Below, in pieces: positions 18,474 through 29,385 of a stretch of 64,000 bases of DNA (its first letter is position 1; every line of letters begins with the position of its first letter). This stretch comes from Rhodanobacter sp. (GTDB lineage Bacteria; Pseudomonadota; Gammaproteobacteria; Xanthomonadales; Rhodanobacteraceae). The position numbers were made by a program, and so were the translations under genes. The notes below the pieces were generated by a model, which was not told the DNA's origin, did no database searches, and worked only from the letters and a program-made list of their open reading frames with translations. Where the stretch lies: assembly GCA_004298045.1 (NCBI GenBank), contig SCRM01000006.1, forward strand, positions 1-64,000. The letters are read 5' to 3'.

Positions 18474-18821
18474 TCAGCGCAACTTGCGCACGCGCTCGGC
18501 CGGACTGATGACATCGGTCAGCCGGATGCCGAACTTTTCGTTGATGACCACCACTTCGCCGTGCGCCACCAACGTGCCGTTGACGAACACGTCGAGCGGC
18601 TCGCCGGCCGCGCGGTCGAGCTCCACCACCGAGCCCTGATTGAGCTGCAGCAGGTTGCGGATGCTGATGCGGGTGCGCCCGACCTCCATCGCCAGCGTCA
18701 CCGGCACATCGAGAATCATGTCGAGGTTCACCTCGCCGCCGGCCGCCGGCGCGGCGCCTTGCAGCGAGTCGAACTCGACGCGTTCGCCGTCGATGGCGGC
18801 AGCTTCAGTGGACTGATTCAT
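18474..18821 (-). CDS. fliN: Flagellar motor switch protein FliN
   Basis: C-ring subunit, 115 aa. The SpoA-type domain is complete: LDVPVTLAMEVGRTRISIRNLLQLNQGSVVELDR, then GEPLDVFVNGTLVAHGEVVVINEKFGIRLTDV. It overlaps the end of fliM by 17 bp, so the two are likely translationally coupled, and it is 3 nt from fliO. Confidence 0.97.
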   Translation of the reverse strand: MNQSTEAAAIDGERVEFDSLQGAAPAAGGEVNLDMILDVPVTLAMEVGRTRISIRNLLQLNQGSVVELDRAAGEPLDVFVNGTLVAHGEVVVINEKFGIRLTDVISPAERVRKLR

Positions 18822-19833
18822 GCGGAGGGTTCCCTTCGTGATGTTCGATCGGCAGACGCACCTCTTGGCGCGTCACCTTGTTGTGGAAACGCACGGCGTT
18901 CACGCCGTTGGATTTGCCGAACCCGCCGCGAAACAGCGGCACGTCTTCGGCAAACACCGTGGCCCATTCGGGCAGCTGGACCGGAATGACGTCGCCCGGG
19001 CGCAGGTGCAAAAAGTCGCCGAGCGCCATGTCCACTTCGAGCAGCTCGGAGCTGATCGGCACCTCGGCGTCCAGCACCTCCTCGCGCAAGAGCTCGGCCC
19101 AGCGGTCGTCGCGGTCCACGCGGTCGCTCTGCACGCCCGCATCCAGCAGGGTGCGGATCGGCTCGATCATCGCGTACGGCAGGGTGAGGTGGATTTCGCC
19201 GCCGCCGCCGTCGAGCTCGACGTGGAAGCGCGACACCACCACGGTCTCGGTCGGGCTGACGATGTTGGCGAACTGCGGGTTGATTTCCGAGCTCTGGTAC
19301 TCGAAGGCAAGCCCCAGCACCGGCGCCCACGCCTCGCGCATCGCGGTGAAAAGCTCTTCCAGCATGATCTGGATGACGCGGTTTTCGGTAGGCGTGAAGT
19401 CGCGCCCCTCGATGCGCGCGTGAAAGCGCCCGTCGCCGCCAAAGAAATTGTCGATCACGGTGAACACCAGGCGCGGCTCGAACACCACCAGCGCGGTGCC
19501 ACGCAGCGGCTTGATGCGCACCAGGTTCAAATTGGTGGGCACCACCAGCCCATGCACGTACTCGGCAAACTTGACCATCTTCACGCCCAGCACCGACACC
19601 TCGGCGGTCTTGCGCAGCACATTGAAGATGCCGGTGCGGAAGTAGCGCGCAAAACGGTCGTTGACCATCTCCAGCGTCGGCAGCCGGCCGCGCACGATGC
19701 GATCCTGCTGGGTGAAGTCGTAGGAGATGACGGTGTCTTTCGGCGGCGGCTGGTCGTTGCCGGTTTCCACCGCACCATCGGTCACGCCGTCGAGCAGCGC
19801 GTCGATTTCGTCCTGGGAAAGCAGATCGCTCAT
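18805..19833 (-). CDS. fliM: Flagellar motor switch protein FliM
   Basis: C-ring subunit that binds CheY-P, 342 aa. The N-terminal CheY-binding peptide is present (LLSQDEIDALLDGV, residues 4-17), followed by the CheC-like middle domain and a C-terminal FliN-like SpoA domain. Full length with no visible lesions. It lies 16 nt after fliL. Confidence 0.97.
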   Translation of the reverse strand: MSDLLSQDEIDALLDGVTDGAVETGNDQPPPKDTVISYDFTQQDRIVRGRLPTLEMVNDRFARYFRTGIFNVLRKTAEVSVLGVKMVKFAEYVHGLVVPTNLNLVRIKPLRGTALVVFEPRLVFTVIDNFFGGDGRFHARIEGRDFTPTENRVIQIMLEELFTAMREAWAPVLGLAFEYQSSEINPQFANIVSPTETVVVSRFHVELDGGGGEIHLTLPYAMIEPIRTLLDAGVQSDRVDRDDRWAELLREEVLDAEVPISSELLEVDMALGDFLHLRPGDVIPVQLPEWATVFAEDVPLFRGGFGKSNGVNAVRFHNKVTRQEVRLPIEHHEGNPPHESVH

Positions 19834-19849
19834 GCCGATGCTCCCGTGC

Positions 19850-20344
19850 TCACTGCATCACGTAACTGGTGAAATACAGCGCTTCGATACCGGGCCGGTG
19901 CAGCCTCTGGGCAACCACTTTTTGCACTGCCGCCAGCGCCTGTGCCTGCAACTTCTGGCGTCCGGCCGCGGTGCTCAGGAACGCAAACTGCTGGTTGCTC
20001 AAAAGCGCCACCAGCGCATTGCGGATCACCGGGTCGGAATCCTTCGCCGTCGCGATCGCCTGCGGGTCATGCGACATCAAGGTGATGCCCACCTGCAGGT
20101 AACGCAGCGAGTCGCCATCCTGGAAATTCACCACGAACGGCGGCTCCAGCGGCAGGTACAGATCGGTCTTGGACAGTTCCACCTTCGGCGCTCGCGCCTT
20201 GCCATGCGCACTGCCCAGCAGGAAGTACGCGCCGCCACCGCCGGCCGTCAGCAGCACCACGGCCACGATCAGGATCAGCGGCAAGCGTGATTTCTTTTTC
20301 GGCGGCGCCGGAGTGGCGTCGGCGGCGGGCTCGTTGGCGGGCAT
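19850..20344 (-). CDS. fliL: Flagellar basal body-associated protein FliL
   Basis: 164 aa. A short cytoplasmic Pro/Lys-rich tail precedes one transmembrane helix (about 20-42) and a periplasmic domain with LYLPLEPPFVVNFQDGDSLRYLQVGITLM, matching FliL stator-associated proteins. The start at 20344 (MPANEP) is preceded by GGAG. It heads the fliLMNOP operon, with a sigma-54 promoter 58 nt upstream of the start. Confidence 0.93.
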   Translation of the reverse strand: MPANEPAADATPAPPKKKSRLPLILIVAVVLLTAGGGGAYFLLGSAHGKARAPKVELSKTDLYLPLEPPFVVNFQDGDSLRYLQVGITLMSHDPQAIATAKDSDPVIRNALVALLSNQQFAFLSTAAGRQKLQAQALAAVQKVVAQRLHRPGIEALYFTSYVMQ

Positions 20345-20401
20345 GAAAACTCCGTTCGGTCGATGGTGGCGCGCCATCGCATTGGCGCATGCCTGATGGA
20401 T

Positions 20402-20416
20402 GCAATCGGCATGCCA
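20402..20416 (-). promoter_or_regulatory. Sigma-54 promoter of the fliLMNOP operon
   Basis: On the minus strand TGGCATGCCGATTGC matches the RpoN consensus TGGCACG-N4-TTGC at all but one position, with GG (-24) and GC (-12) exactly 10 nt apart. The predicted start is about 45 nt before fliL. Confidence 0.8.
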
Positions 20417-20607
20417 TGCCCGACAGGCTGCGACAGCGCACCGTCAGGCGCCTCCCTGGACAAGCCGCCGCCGCTTTCTTGACGCCGGTTGCCGGCGTGT
20501 CGCCGCAATCTGACGAGCGGCATTGGCGAGGCGCAACGCCAACAGCACCGTCGGGCTGAACTCCACCCCACCAGCTGCCCCTCAACCCTTGCGGCCGCGA
20601 GCCTTTT

Positions 20608-20632
20608 CGAATCCCGAATCCCGAATCCCGTA
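20608..20632. repeat. Tandem heptamer repeat (CGAATCC family)
   Basis: Three tandem units of CGAATCC lie just after the fliK stop; part of the dispersed repeat family noted at 17218 and 18441. Confidence 0.6.
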
Positions 20633-20642
20633 TCTCCGCCTC

Positions 20643-21956
20643 TCACGCAAACGCGTCGAGCAGACCGATCTGGCTGGCGGCGGCGGGCAGGCTGGCGATG
20701 GCGGCGATGCCGCCGGGTTCGTCCGGCGCGGCGGCGCCGTGGTGCGTACCGTGGGAGTGCGGGTTGCCTTGCTGTTGCTGGCCGACTTCGGCATGGCCCA
20801 ACGCCAGGCCGTGTTGCGCCAGCATCTGCTGCAGTTGCGGCAGGCTTTGCTGCACGGCGGTGACGGCCGCCGGATGCTGCGCGGCAAACACCACGTCGAC
20901 GCGGTCGTGGCTCACGTTGAGGTGCACGTCGATGCTGCCGAGATCTTCCGGATGCAGGTGGATGCGGGCGCTCTGAATATCCTGCCGGCCGAGCCAGATG
21001 ACTTGCTGCCCCAGCTCGTTGGCGAAACCGGGTTGTCCCGGCGGCGTGGCGATTTGCAGCGGCGGCAGCGGCGGCGCCGCGGGAGTCGTCGGCGGCAACG
21101 CGGGCGCGGCCAGCGCCAAGGCTTCCAGCGTGTTGTCCTGGTGCGCATCGCCGGCCACGGCAGCCGTGGCGGCGGCGCCAGTCGCGGTCAACAGGGCGGC
21201 AAACGGCGTCGCCGGTGAATGGGTGGCTCCCGACGTTGCCGGCGCCGACGCATTGGCGGCGAGTGGATTGTCGCTGACGGCTTTTGCCCCACTCCCCAGT
21301 ACATCGGCCAGAGACAGCGGCGACAGGGACGCCGCCTGCGCGCGGGCGCCGTCGGGATCGAGCGCCAGACCCTTGCCTGCGGTGGGCACCGGGGCGGGGA
21401 GGCCGTTGACCTGCCCCAGCATGGCCAACATGGCGCCCGCCAGCGCGGCAGCGCCGGTGTCGTCCGGCGGAGCGTCGCCAGCGTCGGCCTTGGGCGAGGT
21501 TGCGGGTGGCGTCTTGCCGTCAGCGCTGCCGGCACTCGCGCTGGCCTGTGCCGCCGCAGCCGCCTGGGCTGCCGCCATCGCCGTATCCAGCAAGCTGCCA
21601 TCGCCAGGGGGCGCCGGTGCAATGCCGGGCGCGTTGGCCGTCGCCGGGTCGGCGGCGGCAGGGGCGGTTTTGGCCGCGGGCGTCGCCACGTTCGACACTT
21701 TCGTCTCCTCCGCCGGGTGCGCCGGCTTGCTCGGTGCGGCGTCGGTGCGCGCCGTGCCCGTTGCCTTGCCGGCTGATGCCGGGGGTGGATCGCTCTTTGC
21801 CGACGCGGGGGCCGGTACGGGTTGCGCATTGCGCGCGGCCAGCAATTGCTGGCCGAACGGGGCGCTGGCATCGCGGGTCGTGGCCGGGCCGGCTGCAGGT
21901 GCATTGCCGGCAACGGCGGCAGTCGGCAACGGCGACAACATGGCAGGGGATGACAT
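20643..21956 (-). CDS. fliK: Flagellar hook-length control protein FliK
   Basis: 437 aa. The long N-terminal part is Ala/Pro-rich and low in complexity, as in the molecular-ruler region of FliK. The C-terminal substrate-specificity-switch domain is clear: ELGQQVIWLGRQDIQSARIHLHPEDLGSIDVHL, followed by VVFAAQHPAAVTAVQQSLPQLQQMLAQHGL. The start at 21956 has AGGAGG 9 nt upstream, preferred over a codon seven residues earlier. Confidence 0.93.
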   Translation of the reverse strand: MSSPAMLSPLPTAAVAGNAPAAGPATTRDASAPFGQQLLAARNAQPVPAPASAKSDPPPASAGKATGTARTDAAPSKPAHPAEETKVSNVATPAAKTAPAAADPATANAPGIAPAPPGDGSLLDTAMAAAQAAAAAQASASAGSADGKTPPATSPKADAGDAPPDDTGAAALAGAMLAMLGQVNGLPAPVPTAGKGLALDPDGARAQAASLSPLSLADVLGSGAKAVSDNPLAANASAPATSGATHSPATPFAALLTATGAAATAAVAGDAHQDNTLEALALAAPALPPTTPAAPPLPPLQIATPPGQPGFANELGQQVIWLGRQDIQSARIHLHPEDLGSIDVHLNVSHDRVDVVFAAQHPAAVTAVQQSLPQLQQMLAQHGLALGHAEVGQQQQGNPHSHGTHHGAAAPDEPGGIAAIASLPAAASQIGLLDAFA

Positions 21957-22005
21957 GGCGAAAGACCTCCTTCGCAATCAGGGGCATGCCGCAAGGGGCC
22001 GCGCT

Positions 22006-22431
22006 TCAGCGCGGCGGGCGGTGCTGCATGCGCTCGTCGATCTCGGCTTGCTCGCGCCGTTCCTCGGCGCGACGTTCGTGTTCCACGTGTTGCGCGATCA
22101 CGGTGTCCAGCGCACTTTCGCGCGCATGCGCGTTGCGCCAGTTCGCCCGCACCTGCTCAAGCCGGCGCTGCTGGCGCTCCACTTCCACCACCTGCTGCTC
22201 GATCGCCTGGTCGATGCGGGCGACGAATTGCTGGCGGTTGAGCAATGCGCTCACGCTTTGCGCACCGTTGCCGGCGGCGGCGTATTCGCGCCGGTACTGC
22301 TCCAGCTCGGCGAGCTGCTGCCTGGCCTTGGCAACCTGCTGCTGCGCGGTAGCCAGCTGTGCCAGCGCGTCTTCGGTTTTTTGACGCGCCTGGTCGGCGG
22401 CCGGTTGCAGGCGTTGCGCGCGCGTGTTCAC
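22006..22431 (-). CDS. fliJ: Flagellar export chaperone/escort FliJ
   Basis: 141 aa, almost entirely helical with heptad-like Gln/Ala/Leu patterns, as expected for the coiled-coil FliJ that sits in the FliI ring. Sequence similarity within FliJ is always weak; the assignment rests on size, coiled coil and position directly after fliI. The GTG start overlaps the fliI stop by two bases. Confidence 0.88.
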   Translation of the reverse strand: MNTRAQRLQPAADQARQKTEDALAQLATAQQQVAKARQQLAELEQYRREYAAAGNGAQSVSALLNRQQFVARIDQAIEQQVVEVERQQRRLEQVRANWRNAHARESALDTVIAQHVEHERRAEERREQAEIDERMQHRPPR

Positions 22432-23795
22432 GCGGTCACCTCCGCGGCAATCGCGGCGAGCCGCTCCACCGCCGCCGCCAGCGTCACCGGCTCATCCACT
22501 TCCTGTTGCAGGTACTCGCGCAACCTGGGCCACAGCTCGATGGCGAGATCCACCTGCGGGTCGGAACCTTTCTGGTAGGCGCCGACGGCAATCAGGTCGC
22601 GCTGCTGGCGGTAGGCCGAATACACCCGGCGGAAGCGCTGTGCATCCTGCAGGTGCTCGCGCGCCACCACTTGCGGCATCACGCGGCTGATCGAAGCTTC
22701 GAGGTCGATCGCGGGGTAATGCCCGGCCTCGGCGAGATCACGCGCAAGCACGATATGGCCGTCCAAAATCGCACGCGCGGCATCGGCGATCGGGTCGTGG
22801 CGATAATCGTCGCCTTCGGTCAGCACGGTGTAGAACGCGGTGATCGAGCCCTTGCCTTCGGCATCGTTGCCGGCGCGCTCGACCAGCGCCGGCAACAGCG
22901 CGAACACCGAAGGCGGATAGCCCTTGGTGGCGGGCGGCTCGCCAATGGCCAATGCGATCTCGCGCTGCGCCTGGGCGTAGCGAGTGAGCGAATCCATCAA
23001 CAGCAGCACGCGCTGGCCGCGATCGCGGAACCACTCGGCGATCGCGGTGGCGTACTGCGCGCCGCGCAGCCGCTTGAGCGGCGGCGCATCGGCCGGCGCC
23101 GCGACGATCACCGCACGCCGGCGGCCTTCCTCGCCCAACGTCTGCTCGACGAATTCCTTCACCTCGCGGCCGCGCTCGCCGATCAGGCCGACCACCACCA
23201 CATCGGCATTGGTGTAGCGCGTCATCATGCCGAGCAAGGTGGACTTGCCGACGCCGGAGCCGGCGAACAGGCCAAGGCGCTGGCCGCGGCCCACGGTGAG
23301 CAGCGCGTTGATCGCACGCACGCCGACATCGAGCGGGGCGTCGATCGGCTTGCGCGCCATCGGATTGATCGGCTCGCGCTTGAGCGCGGCGTGGTCTTCG
23401 GTTTCCAGCGGGCCCTGGCCGTCCAGCACGCTGCCGTCGGCGCCGACCACGCGGCCGAGCAGCGGCCGGCCCACCGGCAAGCCGCCGCTGCGCGCGCACG
23501 GACGCACGCGCGCATTGGGCTGCACGCCGTGCATGTCGCCCACCGGCATCAGCAACAGGCGTTCGTCGGCAAAGCCGACCACTTCGGTTTCCAGCTCGGC
23601 ACCGTCGACGGTGTCGACCAGGCAGCGCGCGCCGAGGGCGGCTTCGCAGCCTTCGGCTTCGAGCGTCAAGCCGACGACACGGCGCAGCCGGCCTTCGACG
23701 GTGAGCGTGTGGGCGCCCTTGGCGCGCACGGCAAGCCGGGAAAACTCGGTGTGCCAGCGCGCCTGGCGCGCGGCAAGATCGGCGGCGGCATTCAT
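22428..23795 (-). CDS. fliI: Flagellum-specific export ATPase FliI
   Basis: 455 aa. F1-type ATPase powering or gating flagellar export. Walker A is in [17 protein letters not shown], Walker B in [20 protein letters not shown], with the following [18 protein letters not shown]. The start at 23795 (MNAAADL) has GGAGG upstream and overlaps the fliH stop by 4 bp. An open frame 38 codons longer lies inside fliH and is discounted. Confidence 0.97.
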   Translation of the reverse strand: MNAAADLAARQARWHTEFSRLAVRAKGAHTLTVEGRLRRVVGLTLEAEGCEAALGARCLVDTVDGAELETEVVGFADERLLLMPVGDMHGVQPNARVRPCARSGGLPVGRPLLGRVVGADGSVLDGQGPLETEDHAALKREPINPMARKPIDAPLDVGVRAINALLTVGRGQRLGLFAGSGVGKSTLLGMMTRYTNADVVVVGLIGERGREVKEFVEQTLGEEGRRRAVIVAAPADAPPLKRLRGAQYATAIAEWFRDRGQRVLLLMDSLTRYAQAQREIALAIGEPPATKGYPPSVFALLPALVERAGNDAEGKGSITAFYTVLTEGDDYRHDPIADAARAILDGHIVLARDLAEAGHYPAIDLEASISRVMPQVVAREHLQDAQRFRRVYSAYRQQRDLIAVGAYQKGSDPQVDLAIELWPRLREYLQQEVDEPVTLAAAVERLAAIAAEVTA

Positions 23796-24430
23796 GCGAG
23801 ACCCTCCGGCAGCGGCGGCGCGGCATCGCCGAGCACGGCGTCGATCGCGGCAGCCAACCGGGTTTCCACCCGCGCATCGAGCCGCGAGCGCTCGCTTTCG
23901 AGCCGGCAATCGCCGCGCGCCAGGTTAGGGTCGGCCACCAGTTGCCAGTCGCGCTCGGCAATTTCCAGCGCGCGCACCAGCGCAAGGTCGTCGGGGTGCA
24001 GGTAGACGCGCAGTTCGCGGGTTGCCGCCGGCAGCGCCTTGGCGGCCTCCTGCACGGCGTTGGCAATGAGCTCGGGCATCAGGTGCAGTTCGGCGGCGAC
24101 GACACGGCGCGCCACGATCATGGCCAGCCGCGCCAGATCGCCGGCGGCCTGTTCGTCCAGTGCCAACAGCGGGCGCGCGGCGGCGGTGTACACCGACTCC
24201 AGGCGCGCCACGCGTTCCTGCAACTCTTTTTGTGCCTGTGCGCGGCCTTCGGCCAGGCCGGTCGCGCGGCCTTCATCGCGTGCCTGTTGCTGGATCGCTT
24301 CGATTTCGCGCACCGTCGGCTGCGTACCGGCGCCCGCCGCCACCGCCGGTTCCGGCGGTTGCGGATCGCCAACGTCGGGCAATTCCCAACGGGTGAAATC
24401 CAACGTGCCCTCGTGGATCGCGACGACCAT
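23792..24430 (-). CDS. fliH: Flagellar assembly protein FliH
   Basis: 212 aa, the FliI regulator or stator-stalk protein. It has an N-terminal WELP-type tail (FTRWELPDV), a glutamine-rich helical region with [21 protein letters not shown], and a C-terminal domain resembling the vacuolar/F-type ATPase E subunit ([28 protein letters not shown]). It overlaps fliG by ATGA and fliI by 4 bp. Confidence 0.93.
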   Translation of the reverse strand: MVVAIHEGTLDFTRWELPDVGDPQPPEPAVAAGAGTQPTVREIEAIQQQARDEGRATGLAEGRAQAQKELQERVARLESVYTAAARPLLALDEQAAGDLARLAMIVARRVVAAELHLMPELIANAVQEAAKALPAATRELRVYLHPDDLALVRALEIAERDWQLVADPNLARGDCRLESERSRLDARVETRLAAAIDAVLGDAAPPLPEGLA

Positions 24431-25449
24431 CACACGTACTCGTCGCCATTGGCGCCGCCGAGGCTGATCTGTCCGGCGTCAGCCAGCTTGCGGGCCGCGG
24501 CAAGAATCTCCCTTTGCGCCGCATCCACTTCGGAGAGCCGCACCGGGCCCTTCACTTCCAGGTCGTCGCGCAGCATGTCGGCGGCGCGCTGCGACATGTT
24601 GGCGAAGATCTTGTCGCGGATGCCCGGCTCGGCGCCCTTGAGCGCGGTAACCAGGGTGGTCGAAGACACTTCGCGCAACAGGGTCTGCATGCTGCGGTCG
24701 TCGATGCCGACAAGGTCGTCGAACACGAACATCAGGTCTTCGATGCGGCTGCCGAGCGCGTCGTCCTGCGCGCGGATCGCCGCCATCAGCTCGGTTTCGC
24801 GGCTGGTATCCATCGAGTTGAGGATGTTGGCCGCGACCTTGAGGCCGCCGACGCTGGCGGTCTTGAGCTTGCGCGTGTTGCCGTTGAACTGGCGCTCCAT
24901 GATCGCGTCCAGCTCCTGCAGGGCGCTGGGCTGCACGCCATCCAGCGTGGCGATGCGCATCACCGCGTCGGCGCGCGTGCGCGGCGGCAAGTAGCCCAGC
25001 ACCTCGGCGGCCTGGTCGGCCTCCAGATGCGAGAGCACCAGCGCGATGATCTGCGGGTGTTCCTGGTTGATGAGTTCGGCGATCGCGCGACTTTCCATCC
25101 ACTTGAGCGATTCCAGCCCCTTCGAGCTGCGCCCCAGCAGGATGCGGTCGATCAGGCCACCGGCCTTCTGCTCGCCGAGCGCGCTGGTGAGGATCTTGCG
25201 GATGTACTCCTCGGTACCGACGCCCAGCGCGGTCTGGGTGCCCATGTCCTGATCGAGCTTGTCCAGCACGTCGAGCACGTTTTCGCGCGACACCCCGGAG
25301 AGCCCGGCCATGGCGCTGCCCACCGCCTGCACGTCGCGCGCGGAAAGATGCTTGAGTACCTCGGCGGCGTCCTGCTCGCCCAGCGTGAGCAGCAAGATGG
25401 CCGCGCGCTGAGCGCCGCTGAAGGCGGGGGCGGGATGGTTAGCTGGCAT
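24430..25449 (-). CDS. fliG: Flagellar motor switch protein FliG
   Basis: Rotor protein carrying torque-generating charges, 339 aa. N-terminal FliF-binding domain, middle domain with the EHPQ motif (INQEHPQIIALVLSHLE), and C-terminal domain with charged DLMFVFDDLVGIDDRSMQTLLREV. It overlaps fliF by 11 bp and fliH by 3 bp. Confidence 0.98.
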   Translation of the reverse strand: MPANHPAPAFSGAQRAAILLLTLGEQDAAEVLKHLSARDVQAVGSAMAGLSGVSRENVLDVLDKLDQDMGTQTALGVGTEEYIRKILTSALGEQKAGGLIDRILLGRSSKGLESLKWMESRAIAELINQEHPQIIALVLSHLEADQAAEVLGYLPPRTRADAVMRIATLDGVQPSALQELDAIMERQFNGNTRKLKTASVGGLKVAANILNSMDTSRETELMAAIRAQDDALGSRIEDLMFVFDDLVGIDDRSMQTLLREVSSTTLVTALKGAEPGIRDKIFANMSQRAADMLRDDLEVKGPVRLSEVDAAQREILAAARKLADAGQISLGGANGDEYV

Positions 25450-27151
25450 CTTCGTTCACCCACGAGCGCACGACTTGCGCCACTTGCTTGGAGTCCTGGG
25501 TGACCAGCCGCTTGGCCACCGCCACGCGCTGGTCGTAGGTCTTGCCCCTTTCGCCGCGGATACGCGCCGGCGCCTCGCCGTCTTCGCCCAACGCAACGTC
25601 GTCATCGACGCGCACCGACAAGCTGGGCATCGGGCCGGCCAGCGCGCGGGCGGTGGCAGGTGCCGGTGCGCTGCGCAGCAATCCCTTGAGCAGTGGCCGC
25701 AGCACGCCAAACGCCACCAGCAGCGCAATCAGTACGCCCACGCCCTGCTTGATGAAATCGAGCATGCCGGGACGATCCCAGAACGGCGTGGCTTCGCTCG
25801 TCGGCGCCGCGCTGTGGTGGAACGCCTGGTTGATGACGCTGACGCTGTCGCCGCGTTGCGCCTCGAAACCGACCGCGTTCTTCACCAGGTCGGTGAAATG
25901 CGCCAGCTCCTGCGGGCTGAACGGCACTTCCCTGGGCTTGGCATCCGGGTCGCTGGCCGGCGTCACCTTGTCGTCCACCACCACCGCGACGGTGAGCCGC
26001 GCGAGGCGTCCGGCCGGGTCGCTGACGTGGCTGATGGTGCGGTCGAGCTCGTAATTGCGGGTGGCGCTGCTGGAGGTTTCGGTACCGCTCGCGCTGGTGG
26101 TGCTGGCGGTGGTTGCGCCCGGCGTGGGGGCAGTGCCGGCCTTGGGTTGCGCCGCCGTGGGCTGTGCCGCCGTGTTCGGCGGCTGATTGCTGAGCGCGCC
26201 GGGCACGCCGCCGGCCGGTCCCGCGCCGGTGCGCTGCTCGCTGGAAACCTGCTCGCTGCGCAGCGCCGGGTTGTCGTGGTTGTAGGTTTCGGTGGCCTTT
26301 TCGCTCTGGCTGAAGTCGAGATCGGCGTTGACCTGCGCGCGCACCTTGCCGGCGCCGACCAGCGGCGTAAGCAGATCCTCGATGCGCTGTGCATAGGTGT
26401 TTTCGATCCGCGTGGCCAAGCGCAGGCGGTCGTCGTTGGTTTGCCCCGGCGCATCGCTGTTGCTGGTCAGAAGCCGGCCTTGCTGGTCCACCACCGAGAC
26501 CTGGCCGGGGTCGAGCCCCGGCACGCTGGCAGCCACCAGGTGCACGATCGCAGCCACCTGCCCGGCATCGAGTTGCCGGCCCTGGTACAGCGTGAGCAGC
26601 ACCGAGGCACTGGCCGCGTGGTTGTCGCGGATGAAGGCGGACGGCTTGGGCAAGGCCAGATGGACGCGCGCGGCGCGCACCGATTGCAGCGCGCCGATGG
26701 TGCTGTCCAGATCGTTTTCCAGCATTTGCTGGTAGTGCGCGCGCTCCGCCAGGTCGCTCATGCCAAACGGCGAGGCGTTGGCCTGCTGGGCGTTGATCGC
26801 GGCACTGCCTTGCGGCAGGCCCTTGGCGGCCAGCCGCAGGCGCAGCGCCGCGAGGTCGGCGGCGGGCACCATGATCGAGGTGCCGTCAGCGCCGAGCTTG
26901 TATTGGGTATTCGACGCCTGCAGCTCCTGGGTAATGGCGGCGGCGTCTTGCTGGTCGAGCCCGGCGTACAGCAGGCCGTAGTTGGGCCCGCGCGACCACA
27001 GCACCACAGCCACCCCAAGGGCGACGGCGGCGGCCACCGCCACCAGCAACATCAATTGGCGGGCGGCCGGCGTGCGCGCGGCGTCTTTCAGCGAGGTGAG
27101 GCGGTTGCCCGGCGCGGGGTTTGGCGCGGTGGCAATGGCGGTGTCGGCCAT
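25439..27151 (-). CDS. fliF: Flagellar MS-ring protein FliF
   Basis: 570 aa. Transmembrane helices occur near the N-terminus (about 34-50) and the C-terminus (about 458-478). Between them lie YscJ-type ring-building motifs and a Pro/Thr/Ser-rich disordered loop (about 320-380). The C-terminal tail KQVAQVVRSWVNED is the FliG-binding segment. Confidence 0.97.
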   Translation of the reverse strand: MADTAIATAPNPAPGNRLTSLKDAARTPAARQLMLLVAVAAAVALGVAVVLWSRGPNYGLLYAGLDQQDAAAITQELQASNTQYKLGADGTSIMVPAADLAALRLRLAAKGLPQGSAAINAQQANASPFGMSDLAERAHYQQMLENDLDSTIGALQSVRAARVHLALPKPSAFIRDNHAASASVLLTLYQGRQLDAGQVAAIVHLVAASVPGLDPGQVSVVDQQGRLLTSNSDAPGQTNDDRLRLATRIENTYAQRIEDLLTPLVGAGKVRAQVNADLDFSQSEKATETYNHDNPALRSEQVSSEQRTGAGPAGGVPGALSNQPPNTAAQPTAAQPKAGTAPTPGATTASTTSASGTETSSSATRNYELDRTISHVSDPAGRLARLTVAVVVDDKVTPASDPDAKPREVPFSPQELAHFTDLVKNAVGFEAQRGDSVSVINQAFHHSAAPTSEATPFWDRPGMLDFIKQGVGVLIALLVAFGVLRPLLKGLLRSAPAPATARALAGPMPSLSVRVDDDVALGEDGEAPARIRGERGKTYDQRVAVAKRLVTQDSKQVAQVVRSWVNEDAS

Positions 27152-27187
27152 GCGAGTGCTCGGCGGTCAGTGGCGGAAAAGCCGGCG

Positions 27188-27517
27188 TCAGACCGACATG
27201 TTCATGATGGTGTTGTAGGCATCGACCAGCTTGCTTTGCACGGCCACTGCCGTGCGCAGCGAAAGGTCGGCCTTTTGCACCGCGATCATCGTGCGCGCGA
27301 GATCGGCGCCGGGGTCGCCGCGCTCAAAACTCGCCGCGAGTTGTCCGGCTTCCATCTGCTGGTTGCCCACGGCAGCGAGCGAACGCCGGAACACGCCGGC
27401 GAAATCCGACGGGTTGCCGGCCACTGCCGGCGCGCCAACCGCGGTTTCGGGAAACCGCGACTGCACCTTCATCTGGTGCATCTGGTTCAGCAGGTTGGTG
27501 ATGTCGATCGAGCTCAT
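27188..27517 (-). CDS. fliE: Flagellar hook-basal body complex protein FliE
   Basis: 109 aa, the adaptor between MS ring and rod. The C-terminal half (DLARTMIAVQKADLSLRTAVAVQSKLVDAYNTIMNMSV) is the typical FliE signature. It heads the fliEFGHIJK operon, 37 nt before fliF and directly downstream of a sigma-54 promoter. Confidence 0.96.
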   Translation of the reverse strand: MSSIDITNLLNQMHQMKVQSRFPETAVGAPAVAGNPSDFAGVFRRSLAAVGNQQMEAGQLAASFERGDPGADLARTMIAVQKADLSLRTAVAVQSKLVDAYNTIMNMSV

Positions 27518-27585
27518 GACGTTTCATCCGTGCCGATGGGGTAGCGACGGGAAACCGTCACGCGACGGGTCCCAATGCAGTAGTT

Positions 27586-27600
27586 GCACGAGCCGTGCCA
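27586..27600 (-). promoter_or_regulatory. Sigma-54 promoter of the fliEFGHIJK operon
   Basis: On the minus strand TGGCACGGCTCGTGC has a perfect -24 element TGGCACG and GC at the correct -12 position (GG-N10-GC). It lies about 70 nt before fliE, with its -24 half inside the palindrome at 27592-27620. Confidence 0.75.
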
Positions 27601-27620
27601 TGCGCAGCGCATGGCACGGC
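27592..27620. terminator. 29-bp near-perfect palindrome after fleQ
   Basis: GCCGTGCCATGCGC and GCGCATGGCACGGC are perfect complements separated by one base. The palindrome lies 8 nt after the fleQ stop, where a terminator is expected, but it lacks a T-tract on either strand and overlaps the fliE promoter. Confidence 0.5.
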
Positions 27621-27628
27621 GAGCTGTA

Positions 27629-29062
<1,434 letters not shown>

Positions 29063-29276
29063 GGCAACTTTCCCATCGTTCTGCAAGCTTCCCCGCTTCC
29101 CGCGGTACGGCTCTTGTTGTTGGTTGTCCGACTGCGTCAGCCGCTTGTCGCCGGCCCGCTTAACGATCTGCAACATGGAGGCCAGCAACGGCTGGTTGAC
29201 GCGCCGCAAAAACGTCGCGCGGCGGGAAAATCGCCCTTGCCCGACTTGTGGGATGCCTCCCGAAACGCGTGCAGGT

Positions 29277-29305
29277 AATTGATAGGAAAGCTTTTTTACG
29301 ATCAA
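29277..29305 (-). promoter_or_regulatory. Candidate sigma-70 promoter of fleQ
   Basis: On the minus strand TTGATC (29305-29300), 17 nt, then TCAATT (29282-29277), in a conspicuously AT-rich patch. It would give a leader of about 210 nt. Confidence 0.35.
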
Positions 29306-29385
29306 AGACAGGCCGCCACACCAGGCATTCCGGCACCGTGCCAGGCCCAAGAAAAAGTCCCGGCAATGACAGAAAGCGTGAGCTC

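Larger units (their letters stand above)
20345..20642. other. Noncoding region fliL-fliK
   Basis: About 300 bp without a gene. It holds the fliL sigma-54 promoter (20402-20416), a 7-bp stem hairpin around 20481-20497 (ACGCCGG/CCGGCGT) and a tandem heptamer repeat near the fliK stop. No coding sequence was found. Confidence 0.6.

Noticed and set aside
20470-20500. FliA-like promoter (TCAAGAAAGC) upstream of fliL
   Set aside because: A good -35-like TCAAG is present, but no GCCGATAA-like -10 lies 11 nt downstream. The sigma-54 site at 20402-20416 explains fliL better.
20606-20620. TTCGAATCCC resembling a tRNA T-loop
   Set aside because: It is part of the tandem heptamer repeat. No acceptor or anticodon stems can be drawn around it. 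A similar TTCGAATCTC near 8777 was rejected for the same reason.
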